Source of the DNA: CAYFHQ01 sp964342805
GTDB lineage: Bacteria; Bacillota; Clostridia; Peptostreptococcales; Acidaminobacteraceae
Assembly: GCA_964342805.1 (NCBI GenBank)
Contig: CAYFHQ010000011.1
Span: 1 to 64,000, forward strand
DNA length: 64,000 bases
Reading direction: 5' to 3'
The notes under the pieces are model-generated. The model was not told where the DNA came from. It searched no databases and was given only the letters and a program-made list of their open reading frames with translations. Both the position numbers and the translations under genes were made by a program. Below, one piece after another: positions 7,172 to 15,339 of this stretch; the first letter of the stretch is position 1; every line of letters starts with the position of its first letter.

Positions 7172-7840
7172 ATGATCCAATTTATCCTACTCATGGCTGG
7201 CTTGTCCCTGGTCTCTTTGGTCTTGACCGCTTTCCTGGGACGACGTTTTGACACCAGCCGCTTGGCTAAAAACTTAGATTTGACTTTAAGTGGCCTGACC
7301 AAGGCCCTCATTGTTGGCACCTTTATGGTAACCTTGAGTGCCACAACAACCGGTAGCCTGTCCATGGCTGAACTGGAAGACTTCTTTGACCACCACGACC
7401 ATGAGGTGTCGGAGGAACAGAGAAACCGGACCCACCCCTTTGCCAATGAAGGCTCAACGGGGGGCACTACAACTACTAACCCGATAGATCAGACGGGCAC
7501 CGGCACGACCCAGTTGGCCAGCGCAGGAAATGGCGGTGCTCAAGGTGGCCCTGGCGTGGGCGCATCGGTTTACAAGGACGGCATTTATCAGGGAACAGGC
7601 CTCGGTTTTAGAGGAAATCTGACCATGGAAGTGGAAGTCTCTTCAGGAGAGATCGTACGGGTGGACGTGGTGGACCATGTGGATGACCGCAAGTGGTTCA
7701 ACCTGGCCAACAAGGTCATTCCAGACAGCATTATCGCCAACCAAAGTGCAAATGTGGATGTTGTCAGTGGGGCAACCTACACCTCGTACGGCATGATCGA
7801 AGGAGCCAAAAAGGCCTTAGAACAAAGCATGGGAGACTAA
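7172..7840 (+). CDS. Membrane-anchored FMN-binding domain protein
   Basis: 222 residues. Two hydrophobic N-terminal segments (about 1-20 and 42-64), a low-complexity Gly/Thr/Asn linker (about 85-130), then a C-terminal FMN_bind domain: YKDGIYQGTGLGFRGN opens it and DVVSGATYTS (about 196-205) is the motif in which a Thr carries FMN through a phosphoester bond, as in RnfG, NqrC and NosR. The domain would face outside and pass electrons. A strong AGGAGG site precedes the ATG. It starts an operon with a two-component system and a polyferredoxin, so together they may be an electron-transfer chain with its own sensor. Confidence 0.9.
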   Translation: MIQFILLMAGLSLVSLVLTAFLGRRFDTSRLAKNLDLTLSGLTKALIVGTFMVTLSATTTGSLSMAELEDFFDHHDHEVSEEQRNRTHPFANEGSTGGTTTTNPIDQTGTGTTQLASAGNGGAQGGPGVGASVYKDGIYQGTGLGFRGNLTMEVEVSSGEIVRVDVVDHVDDRKWFNLANKVIPDSIIANQSANVDVVSGATYTSYGMIEGAKKALEQSMGD

Positions 7841-7841
7841 A

Positions 7842-8507
7842 ATGAAACACATATACCTCGTGGAAGACGAAGCCCACCTACGCAACTTGCTGATCCCCTA
7901 CCTGGAAAAGGAGGGCTACAAGGTCACGGCCTTTGCCGACGGCCTGTCCGCCCAGGCTGCCATTGGGACGCCACCGGACCTCTGGGTCCTGGACATTATG
8001 TTGCCCGGCATGGACGGCTATAGCCTGATCAAGGAGATCAAGCAGGCCCAGCCTAAAGTTCCAGTAATTTTCATGTCCGCCCGAAGTGCAGAACTGGACC
8101 GGGTTGTGGGCCTAGAAATGGGCAGTGACGACTACCTGCCCAAACCCTTCCTTCCACGGGAGCTGGTCCTCCGGGTCAACAGGCTCATTAAAATGACCCA
8201 ACCGGAAGATACGCCCCAGCCACCGGCCCTAATCGGCCCCTACACCTTGCGTTATGACAAACGTGTCGTCTTTCACGGGGATGAAGAGATCTCCCTGACC
8301 GTTAAAGAGTTCGACACCCTTTGTTATCTGGTGGAAAACCGCAACGTGGCCTTTTCCCGGTCCCAGGCCATTGACGCCATTTGGGGGCTGGATTACTTTG
8401 GGTCAGAGCGTGTAGTGGATGACACTTTACGAAGGCTACGGAAAAAAATGCCGGACCTGCAAATCGAGGCAGTTTACGGCTTTGGCTATCGGTTTACCAT
8501 GGAGTAG
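7842..8507 (+). CDS. OmpR-family response regulator
   Basis: 221 residues. Receiver domain with acidic pocket (VEDE), phospho-acceptor D51 in LWVLDIMLPGMDG, Ser/Thr switch in FMSAR and Lys101 in YLPKPF; then a winged-helix DNA-binding domain (about 125-221) with LTVKEFDTLCYLVENRN and RVVDDTLRRLRKKM. It starts one base after the FMN-binding gene stop and precedes its kinase by three bases. It probably controls this operon or electron-acceptor genes. Confidence 0.95.
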   Translation: MKHIYLVEDEAHLRNLLIPYLEKEGYKVTAFADGLSAQAAIGTPPDLWVLDIMLPGMDGYSLIKEIKQAQPKVPVIFMSARSAELDRVVGLEMGSDDYLPKPFLPRELVLRVNRLIKMTQPEDTPQPPALIGPYTLRYDKRVVFHGDEEISLTVKEFDTLCYLVENRNVAFSRSQAIDAIWGLDYFGSERVVDDTLRRLRKKMPDLQIEAVYGFGYRFTME

Positions 8508-8510
8508 GAT

Positions 8511-9857
8511 ATGAAGACAGGTTTTCGTTCCATCAAGAAAAAATTGACACGCGACTTGGTCTTGGCCTTTGTGGCCATCATTGCCCTCTTTGCTTTAGTG
8601 GGCTCAGTGGTTGGTGGCTACCTCTATAGCGACCGGCTCTATGACCAGTTGGAGGCCGTGGCAGAAGCCAAGCGGACTTCTTCCCCCCGGGACAAGGATG
8701 ATGACCACGGGGACGCTGACGAGCAGTTTTCAGAAGCTGGTCTTTATGTGGCCCATTTCTTTGTTGAGCAAGTGGATGGCAAAACCAACTTGCAGGTGGA
8801 TGCTTTTACAGAGCGCCTTTACAATATCAGGGACAAGGAGGCCATCAAGACCCTAGCGGACTTGGCCTTGACCACAGATGAGACCAAGGGGCAGTTTGAA
8901 TACGACGAACTCAATTACTTCTACTATATTGATCGGGATTCAGACGGGAACCGAGCCATGGTCTACTACTTTGCAGACTATCGTGGAGGCTCAGTTATCA
9001 TTATGTTTATATTGGCCTTCTTACTTCTTCTCACCTTGATCCCCATCGCCTCCCGCTTTGCTGGCCGGATTGCCCGGCCCATGATCCAGCTGGAAGGATT
9101 TGCTGAACAGGTGGCCCGGCGGGATTGGAATGCCAAAACTCCAGTAACGGAAAACGACGAAATCGGCCAACTGGCAGACGCCCTCCTCCGGATGAAAGAT
9201 GCCCTGCAAACAGCCGAGGAACGGGACCGCCGATTCTTACAAGCCGCCTCCCATGACTTAAAAACACCCATTATGATTATCAAGGGCTATGCCCAGGCCA
9301 CCCTGGACGGTATGGACACCGCAGGGGCTGAGGCCAATGCCCAGATCATACAAGAAGAAGCCACCAAGCTGGAACGGCGGGTGGTGCAGCTGCTCCATAT
9401 CAACTCCTTGGAGCATGCTCTAGAACACGAGAGCACCCGGTCAACCATTCGCATGGACCGGATGGCCCGCAGGTTGGTGGACCGTTTTCAAGTGGTTGAC
9501 ACCAACCTCCAGTGGCTGACAGCCCTCTCACCCGTGGAGATCACCGGGGACAGTGACGCCCTCCTGATCGCCATGGAAAACATATTCGACAATCAACTGC
9601 GGTTTGCCGCTTCGACGGTGACGGTGGAGGTCCTGGACCAAGTGGACTCCTGTCGCATTCAGATCAGCAACGACGGTCCCCCCTTCGACACCGACGACCC
9701 GCAAGCCCTCTTCGACCCATTTAGAAAGGGACTGGAAGGACAGTTTGGACTTGGCCTCTCCATTCTACGCCAAGTCATTGAAGCCCATGGGGGCAGGGTC
9801 AGTGCCCGGTCCCTGGACCCGGGTGTGGTCTTTACCCTCCACCTGCCCAAGGCTTAG
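8511..9857 (+). CDS. Membrane sensor histidine kinase (HAMP-HisKA-HATPase)
   Basis: 448 residues. Helices at about 15-40 and 161-184 enclose a 120-residue extracytoplasmic sensor with an Asp/His-rich stretch (DKDDDHGDADE, about 61-71). HAMP follows (184-236), then the dimerisation helix with phospho-acceptor His248 in ASHDLKTPI, N box NIFDNQLRF, G1 ISNDGPPF and GLGLSI. Partner of the regulator encoded just upstream. The acidic/His stretch could bind metal ions, but this is only a guess. Confidence 0.95.
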   Translation: MKTGFRSIKKKLTRDLVLAFVAIIALFALVGSVVGGYLYSDRLYDQLEAVAEAKRTSSPRDKDDDHGDADEQFSEAGLYVAHFFVEQVDGKTNLQVDAFTERLYNIRDKEAIKTLADLALTTDETKGQFEYDELNYFYYIDRDSDGNRAMVYYFADYRGGSVIIMFILAFLLLLTLIPIASRFAGRIARPMIQLEGFAEQVARRDWNAKTPVTENDEIGQLADALLRMKDALQTAEERDRRFLQAASHDLKTPIMIIKGYAQATLDGMDTAGAEANAQIIQEEATKLERRVVQLLHINSLEHALEHESTRSTIRMDRMARRLVDRFQVVDTNLQWLTALSPVEITGDSDALLIAMENIFDNQLRFAASTVTVEVLDQVDSCRIQISNDGPPFDTDDPQALFDPFRKGLEGQFGLGLSILRQVIEAHGGRVSARSLDPGVVFTLHLPKA

Positions 9858-9881
9858 GGACCGGCCCTTCCCGGTACACAT

Positions 9882-10574
9882 ATGAAAAAGAACATACAAA
9901 TTGCCAGACGACTGGTGCAAGTCCTCTATGCCGCTCTTCTCGTAGCAGGCATACTCTTAAATTATCAAATGGTGGACAAGGCCCTTATTATGGGAACCTT
10001 GATCCTGGGTGGTGTCTTCTACTGCGGTTGGGCCTGTCCCATGGGAACCCTGCAGGACATAGGCACCTTTGTGGGCAGGGCCTTCAAGATCAAAAAACGC
10101 CGCCTGCCCGACTGGCTCCACAAGCCCATGGTCTACTCCCGTTATATCATTGCGGTCCTGACCATGGTGGTGGTTGCAGACTTTGTTGACAGTCTCCTCA
10201 GCCTGGAACCCCGCATGGCCCTCCTCATGTCCATGTCTGGCCGGGTGGCCGCCATTGGTGCTATTAGTTCTATTGTTGTTTTCTTCCTCTTGTCCATCAA
10301 GTACGACCGGGTCTATTGTAAGTACGTCTGTCCTGAGGGCGCCCGGTACGGAGCCATTAGTATGGTCCGCCCCTTCACCATTATCCGCCACGAAGACAAG
10401 TGTGTAGACTGTGGCCGGTGCGACCTAGCCTGCCCCATGCAAATTCAAGTGTCAAAGGCCGGCAACCTGCGGTCGCCCCAGTGTATTAACTGCTTCCAGT
10501 GCATTAGCCAGTGTCCTGTGGACGGGGCCCTGACCTATGGCTTTTCCTATGGAAAGAAGAAAAAGGCGTCTTAA
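9882..10574 (+). CDS. NapH/NosR-type membrane polyferredoxin
   Basis: 230 residues. Helices at about 10-28, 33-47, 86-105 and 120-140. Two short motifs CGWACP (Cys48, Cys52) and CKYVCP (Cys146, Cys150) are those of NapH and the C-terminal half of NosR; two classical 4Fe-4S motifs follow: CVDCGRCDLACP (174-184) and CINCFQCISQCP (201-211). The protein would move electrons across the membrane. NosR carries an FMN domain and this domain in one chain; here the FMN domain is encoded three genes upstream, so the operon looks like a split NosR-like module. No nitrous-oxide or nitrate reductase gene is in the window, so the final acceptor is unknown. Confidence 0.88.
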   Translation: MKKNIQIARRLVQVLYAALLVAGILLNYQMVDKALIMGTLILGGVFYCGWACPMGTLQDIGTFVGRAFKIKKRRLPDWLHKPMVYSRYIIAVLTMVVVADFVDSLLSLEPRMALLMSMSGRVAAIGAISSIVVFFLLSIKYDRVYCKYVCPEGARYGAISMVRPFTIIRHEDKCVDCGRCDLACPMQIQVSKAGNLRSPQCINCFQCISQCPVDGALTYGFSYGKKKKAS

Positions 10575-10593
10575 ACTAGCATATCGGCAAGTA

Positions 10594-10639
10594 AAAAGCC
10601 CAAGACCTTGGAGGTTATTCCTCCTTGGACTTGGGCTTT
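10594..10639. terminator. Bidirectional terminator between polyferredoxin and desaturase genes
   Basis: AAAGCCCAAG...CTTGGAGG and CCTCCTTGG...CTTGGGCTTT form a long stem with a short loop; T- and A-rich flanks on both sides serve the two convergent genes. Confidence 0.85.
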
Positions 10640-10652
10640 GATGCGTTCTAGC

Positions 10653-11660
10653 CTACCGATATACGGCTTTTTTGAGTTTTCTGTACTCGCGGAAGTTGAT
10701 CATCTGCTCAGACTTTTCATCGTATAGCTTGAGCATGGCCAGTTTAAAGCTTCTAAAGAAGGTTATAGGCTCTTGTTGTTTGAGCTCATAGATGTTCTTG
10801 TAACACTTCTTCAAATTATAGTTGGGAATCCGCGGATTGAGGTGGTGGATATTGTGGTAGCCAATGTAGCCCGTGAACCATTCCAGGACTGCCGGTAGCT
10901 TGTAGAAGGAGGACCCTTCCAGGGCAGCCTTCACGATGTCCCATTCTTGATTTTTGGACCAGTAGACCTTTTCAAACTGGTGCTGGACAAAGAAGAGCCA
11001 TACCCCTGCCACGCTGGCAAAGTAGAGGATGGGTAGCTGGATGGCCAGGTAGGTCACCCATCCGTAGGTGGACCAGGCCAGGACAATCATGAGTAAAATA
11101 CTGATATTGGTCACGGCAAAACTAATGTGCTCCTTGCGCTTGGCCTTGGGAAGGGGGATCCGGTTGAGGACGGCAAAGAGGACAAAGGGTGACACAGCAA
11201 AGAGCATGAGGGGGTGGCGATAAATCCGATACCAGAGTTTTTTCAGCCAGTGGCTACCCATGTACTCGTCCACCGTCATGGTCCAAATGTCCCCATGACC
11301 CCGTCGGTCCAAGTTGCCCACAGACCCGTGGTGGACATTGTGCTCCCACTGCCAAGTGTAGTAAGGCGTAAAGGTCATGATCCCCGTAATATGACCCACG
11401 ATGGCGTTGGCCGTCTTGCTCTTAAAGAATGACTGGTGGGTACAGTCGTGGAAAATGATAAAGATCCGAACCAAGAAGCCTGCTGCTGGAAGGGACAATA
11501 GAAGGGTCACCCAGTAGGGCATGTCCCAGGCCATGGTCATGTACATGAGCCACAAGAGGACTCCATAGGGAATGAATGTATTCACCATCTGGAAGATGGA
11601 CTTCCACAGGGTGGGCTTGGCATAATTTTTGAGTTTTTGGTTCCATTGGGCTTTGTTCAC
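10653..11660 (-). CDS. Membrane fatty-acid desaturase (acyl-lipid, DesA/omega-6 type)
   Basis: About 335 residues from the GTG at 11660, which has AAAGGGGAG upstream; an ATG at 11687 adds 9 residues but has no ribosome binding site. Three histidine boxes bind the di-iron centre: HDCTHQSFF, HNVHHGS and HNIHHLNP, between four hydrophobic helices. The order and the closing IPNYNL region fit acyl-lipid delta-12/omega-6-like desaturases, which place a double bond in membrane lipid chains using O2 and reduced ferredoxin. That O2 demand is odd beside the anaerobic enzymes in this window. Monocistronic, with its own promoter and terminator. Confidence 0.92.
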   Translation of the reverse strand: MNKAQWNQKLKNYAKPTLWKSIFQMVNTFIPYGVLLWLMYMTMAWDMPYWVTLLLSLPAAGFLVRIFIIFHDCTHQSFFKSKTANAIVGHITGIMTFTPYYTWQWEHNVHHGSVGNLDRRGHGDIWTMTVDEYMGSHWLKKLWYRIYRHPLMLFAVSPFVLFAVLNRIPLPKAKRKEHISFAVTNISILLMIVLAWSTYGWVTYLAIQLPILYFASVAGVWLFFVQHQFEKVYWSKNQEWDIVKAALEGSSFYKLPAVLEWFTGYIGYHNIHHLNPRIPNYNLKKCYKNIYELKQQEPITFFRSFKLAMLKLYDEKSEQMINFREYRKLKKAVYR

Positions 11661-11758
11661 GGGTCTCCCCTTTCTGTTTTGTTCCATTTAGCTAATCCAT
11701 GTTACTGGCGGAGGAATTAGGACCTCCTATGTATAGTTGATAACAATTTTCGATATTA

Positions 11759-11787
11759 AGTATACCGTTTTTGTTCACTTTGTGCAA
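11759..11787 (-). promoter_or_regulatory. Promoter of the desaturase gene
   Basis: Minus strand TTGCAC (11782-11787), 17 bases, TATACT (11759-11764). The roughly 90-base leader that follows contains GGAGG...CCTCC able to form a 5-bp hairpin, perhaps affecting mRNA stability or translation. Confidence 0.6.
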
Positions 11788-11846
11788 TGGGTCTTCCTTT
11801 CCCACGATTTATGTATACCCCTGACAGCCTTTCTCAATGAAAAAAA

Positions 11847-11885
11847 GGGAACAATGAACGATTCTTTTTATCGCTCATTGTTCCC
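11847..11885 (-). terminator. Terminator of argS
   Basis: Minus strand: GGGAACAATGAGCGAT pairs with ATCGTTCATTGTTCCC (one mismatch), followed by T7. It lies 33 bases after the argS stop. Confidence 0.9.
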
Positions 11886-11917
11886 TGTATACTTGATTCT
11901 AACTCATGTTTGACGGT

Positions 11918-13678
11918 TTACATCTTGTCCAGGCTACGGATACCCAGGAGGTCCAGGCTGGTCTTGAGGACTTCTTTGGTCAGGACCAAAAGGGCCATGA
12001 GTTCCTGCTGGCGGTCCATATTGTCTTCACTGACAATGTGGACGTCATGGTAGAAACGGTTAAACTTCTGGGCCAGGTCAAAGGCATAGTCACATATTCT
12101 AGAAGGTTGATAGTTTTCCACGGCCAAGTCAGCCCAGTCGTTGAAGGTGGCCAGCTGGAGGGCTAGGTCACGCTCCGCATCGGTTACTAGGCTTTTAATA
12201 GAAGCTGCCTTTAGTCCCTTGGCTGACAGTTTTTCTAGTATGGAGGTGATCCGTACCACAGCGTATTGGATATAGGGGCCTGTTTTGCCCTCGAAGCTGC
12301 CAAACTTGTCCAGGTCAAAGACGTAGTCCCTTTCCGGTAGGTTGCAAAGGTCACCGTATTTGAGGGCACCTACCCCAACCTGGAGGGCCGTTTGGTCAAT
12401 AGCCTCTTGGTCCCCTAGACGGTTTTGGTCCTTGAGTCGGTCCCTGACCCCGTCGATGAGGATACAAATGAGGTCTTCCAGGGCCATAACGCCCCCGTCA
12501 CGGGTCTTAAAGGGCTTGCCGTCCTTGCCATTCATGGTGCCAAAACCAATGTGCTTAAGGTCCGTGGTTTCCGGTGTAATGCCTGCCATACGGGCTACTC
12601 GGAAGACTTGGTCAAAGTGAAGTCCTTGACGTTTGTCCACCACATAGATAATCTGGTCCGGCTTGTCCTGCATTCGCTGGTAAATGGTGGCCAGGTCCGT
12701 TGTAGCGTAGAGGACTGCCCCATTCTCCTTTTGAAGGATACAGGGGGGCATGGGCTTCTTGTCGGACTCATGGTCCACAAAGACCACCTTGGCCCCCTTG
12801 CTTTCTTTTAGAAGACCCTGGTCGTCCAGTTCAGCCAGGACTCTAGGAACCGCCGGGTCAGCGTCACTCTCTCCCAGCCAGAGGTCAAAGTGGACCTGGA
12901 GGGAGGCATAGTTTTTACGGAGGTCTTCCTTGGAGGTTTCTAATATATGCTTCCATAGGGCCCTGTAGCCTGCTCGCCCCTGTTGGAGCTCTGCCGTGGA
13001 CTGGGCCGCCTTCTTTCTAAAGTCCGGGTCCTCCTTGCTGAGGATGTTGGCCCCGGTGTAGAGGCTGGTCAAACCCTGAATACTAAAGGGGGCTTCCTTG
13101 GGATAGGCCCCGTGGACCACGTTTTCGTAGTAGGGCAGGTCCGGTTGTTCCAAGCGGAGTTTCTCGATGACCAGGCCCATCTGGAGGCCCCAGTCCCCCA
13201 GGTGCATGTCCCCGGTAACCTGGTGGCCCTTGAAGCGCAGAAGCCTGATCAAGCTCTCCCCGATCACAGCAGACCGCAGGTGGCCCACGTGAAGGGACTT
13301 GGCCACATTGGCCCCGCCAAAGTCTAAAATAATGTTCTTGGGCTTGTCCGTTTGTTCAAATCCCAATTTGTCCGTGTTTGTCATGGTGCCCAGCCGTTCA
13401 ACGAAGCAAGCTTGACTAATTTTCAGGTTAATAAACCCCGGCGCTTGGGCTTCCACGGTGCCAATCATGTCACTGTCCTGGAGCAAGTCGGCCACCTGGG
13501 TGGCAATATCAAGGGGCTTTACCCCCGCCTGCTTGGCCAGACGCATGGCACTGTTACACTGAAAATCACAAAGTTCAGGCCGCCGTGACATACTTACCTC
13601 AACGTTGTCAGATGGGTAACCAGCGTTTTCAAACGCGGTTTTTACTTCTTGGGTCAAAAGGTGAAGCATGGTTTTCAT
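11918..13678 (-). CDS. argS: Arginyl-tRNA synthetase
   Basis: 586 residues, usual length for bacterial ArgRS. It charges tRNA-Arg with arginine using ATP. Visible are the N-terminal additional domain, the class I signature FGGANVAKSLHVGHLRS (HVGH in place of HIGH), the GTMNGKDGKPFKTRDGG block that replaces KMSKS in many ArgRS, and the C-terminal helical anticodon-binding domain (DALR type; QYAVVRITSIL onward). AGGAGG 6 bases before the ATG. Monocistronic. No T-box is visible in the 150 bases upstream, only a promoter. Confidence 0.97.
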   Translation of the reverse strand: MKTMLHLLTQEVKTAFENAGYPSDNVEVSMSRRPELCDFQCNSAMRLAKQAGVKPLDIATQVADLLQDSDMIGTVEAQAPGFINLKISQACFVERLGTMTNTDKLGFEQTDKPKNIILDFGGANVAKSLHVGHLRSAVIGESLIRLLRFKGHQVTGDMHLGDWGLQMGLVIEKLRLEQPDLPYYENVVHGAYPKEAPFSIQGLTSLYTGANILSKEDPDFRKKAAQSTAELQQGRAGYRALWKHILETSKEDLRKNYASLQVHFDLWLGESDADPAVPRVLAELDDQGLLKESKGAKVVFVDHESDKKPMPPCILQKENGAVLYATTDLATIYQRMQDKPDQIIYVVDKRQGLHFDQVFRVARMAGITPETTDLKHIGFGTMNGKDGKPFKTRDGGVMALEDLICILIDGVRDRLKDQNRLGDQEAIDQTALQVGVGALKYGDLCNLPERDYVFDLDKFGSFEGKTGPYIQYAVVRITSILEKLSAKGLKAASIKSLVTDAERDLALQLATFNDWADLAVENYQPSRICDYAFDLAQKFNRFYHDVHIVSEDNMDRQQELMALLVLTKEVLKTSLDLLGIRSLDKM

Positions 13679-13715
13679 GGTTGTCCTCCTTTGTGTTTGT
13701 TTGGGTGTTGTTGGG

Positions 13716-13745
13716 AGTATAGCATACTACAAGAATACAATACAA
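13716..13745 (-). promoter_or_regulatory. argS promoter with extended -10
   Basis: Minus strand TTGTAT (13740-13745), 18 bases, TATACT (13716-13721), preceded by TGC, an extended -10. Confidence 0.55.
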
Positions 13746-13773
13746 CCATTTATTGCTGTATTTGCTAATCAAT

Positions 13774-13802
13774 TTGACCCCCACCCCCCATTGGGATAAC
13801 AT
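13774..13802 (+). promoter_or_regulatory. Promoter of the 13832 membrane-protein gene
   Basis: TTGACC (13774-13779), 17 bases, TAACAT (13797-13802), about 30 bases before the start codon and divergent from argS. Confidence 0.55.
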
Positions 13803-13831
13803 GGAACAAAGAAAACAAACAAGGAGCCCCC

Positions 13832-14437
13832 ATGAGCAAAAAGCAAACCTTCACCAGCCAAACCAAACAGGTCATGACCAACATGAAAGAGGCCATCACC
13901 AATACAGATATCAATGACTATAAGATGAAGAAAACCTGGCCCCTGGGCTTCATTAGTTTCTTTGGCTTTCCCAGCCTAGCCAATGCCCTTTCTGGCAAAG
14001 AGTTTTCTCCCTTTTTTATCCTGACCCTGGCTGCCCTGGTCTTCTTTGTCCCAGTGCGTAGAACCCAGCACCGGTGGGAAATTACCAAGGAAGAACTGGA
14101 CTACTACCGGAAGAACCCGGACGAAATTTCTCTAATCAACAATGCGACCAGTATTCGCTACAAGTACCTGACTTATGCCTTTATTCTTGGCTTTATACTG
14201 GTTGTCTTGTCTAAACTGGCAGTCCCAGCCCTGGCCCTTCTCTTGTCCACCTTTTGGTCGGAAGTGCTAAGGGACTTACTCTTTGAACTGGGCGTGGCCC
14301 TCTGGGGCGGTGCCATTACGACCTTTATTATGGAGTTACATGCCCTTAAAGAAGAGCAGGACTGTAAACGAAAGCAAGACATGCTCCGGTCCATGTTGGA
14401 ACTGGACACCAAACCACCATCCAAAAAGAAGAAATAA
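13832..14437 (+). CDS. Membrane protein of unknown function
   Basis: 201 residues. A basic/polar N-terminus of about 35 residues, then a pair of hydrophobic segments (about 40-70), a soluble loop HRWEITKEELDYYRKNPDEIS, a second pair (about 110-165) and a Lys-rich tail ending PPSKKKK. I do not recognise a family. AAGGAG precedes the ATG. It stands alone between argS and a TetR gene and has its own promoter and terminator. Confidence 0.8.
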   Translation: MSKKQTFTSQTKQVMTNMKEAITNTDINDYKMKKTWPLGFISFFGFPSLANALSGKEFSPFFILTLAALVFFVPVRRTQHRWEITKEELDYYRKNPDEISLINNATSIRYKYLTYAFILGFILVVLSKLAVPALALLLSTFWSEVLRDLLFELGVALWGGAITTFIMELHALKEEQDCKRKQDMLRSMLELDTKPPSKKKK

Positions 14438-14474
14438 AAAGCAGAGACCTTGTCTGACGACATTGTCTCTGCTT
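14438..14474. terminator. Terminator after the 13832 gene
   Basis: AAAGCAGAGAC pairs with GTCTCTGCTTT with a further TTGTC/GACA pairing inside. The stem can serve both the plus-strand gene and the convergent tetR gene. Confidence 0.8.
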
Positions 14475-14522
14475 TCATTATTCATGCTTTTGATTGACGT
14501 ATTGGTGCAACTGATTGCAAAC

Positions 14523-15260
14523 CTACCCCATCATAAACTCCTCCAAGGTAAGAACTGGCTCTTTCTTCTCCGTCTCCCCATCATCTATCCGCAAGCGTTT
14601 GTCTTGACCATAGTCCGCCAGGACCCCCTTCATGTAAGCAGCCATGGCTGCCAGGGACTGGCCCTTGAGGTCAACCTTAAAACCGTCCAAGTTGTGGACC
14701 TCTATCCCTTCCTCAATGGACTTGGGCATGTTGGCCATGCTGGCAAATCCGATCAAGAGGGCGTTTTGTACATTGTAGAGCTCACCAACCACTTCTGGTG
14801 GCAGGCCGGGGACCCGCTGACAAATCATTGTGGTAAGCCTGACAAGGGAATCGTGCATTTCCACCTTGTCCTTCATGGCCACTTCCAACCTGATATTCTG
14901 TTCCAGAATGGTGTTTTTAATCATGATCAGTCGGATGTAGACAGGCTCATGGTCCAACACATAGGCCATACCCTGGAGGAACCAGTCTTGAAATTCAACC
15001 AAAGTCATGGTTTCAATTTGACTGAGATTGTCCTCCACAAGGGTCATTCGCTTGCGGTATTCCTCAAACAGGATCTCCATAAACAAGGCTTCTTTAGAAG
15101 GAAAATAGTTGAACAAGGTCCCCTTAGACACCTGGGCCGCCTTGGCAATGTCAACCATCTTCAGCTCATGGAAGGTGGTGCTTTCATATAGTTCATAAGC
15201 CTTTTGCAAAATTAATGTAGCTTTTTTAGCCTTGGCTTGGTCAGTAGTTGCCCGTTTCAT
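14523..15260 (-). CDS. TetR-family regulator of the neighbouring SDR gene
   Basis: 245 residues. The helix-turn-helix is at residues about 15-60: ATLILQKAYELYE, then MVDIAKAAQVSKGTLFNYFPSKEAL. The C-terminal 180 residues are a helical ligand domain ending in a charged tail. The promoter region has TGACTTAAGGTCA and the upstream SDR gene has three more copies of the same dyad, so this protein probably represses itself and the SDR gene. TetR proteins next to an SDR often sense a hydrophobic or aldehyde-like compound; the ligand is unknown. It follows the SDR gene on the same strand with about 80 bases between. Confidence 0.93.
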   Translation of the reverse strand: MKRATTDQAKAKKATLILQKAYELYESTTFHELKMVDIAKAAQVSKGTLFNYFPSKEALFMEILFEEYRKRMTLVEDNLSQIETMTLVEFQDWFLQGMAYVLDHEPVYIRLIMIKNTILEQNIRLEVAMKDKVEMHDSLVRLTTMICQRVPGLPPEVVGELYNVQNALLIGFASMANMPKSIEEGIEVHNLDGFKVDLKGQSLAAMAAYMKGVLADYGQDKRLRIDDGETEKKEPVLTLEEFMMG

Positions 15261-15293
15261 TTCTTCACCTCTTCACTTACGGCTTACCCGTAA

Positions 15294-15306
15294 TGACTTA
15301 AGGTCA
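15294..15306. promoter_or_regulatory. TetR operator upstream of tetR
   Basis: TGACTTAAGGTCA, an imperfect copy of the TGACC-N3-GGTCA dyad found three times before the SDR gene; 34 bases before the tetR start. Confidence 0.75.
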
Positions 15307-15339
15307 ATATAACGAATCCCAACAACCTTGTCAAATGGT

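Noticed and set aside
13679..13831. T-box leader of argS
   Set aside because: The region is too short and has no T-box (TGGN) motif or terminator; only a promoter is visible.
14283..15191. 302-residue plus-strand open frame opposite tetR
   Set aside because: No ribosome binding site, composition is that of the complement of a coding strand, and the minus-strand TetR protein is clear.
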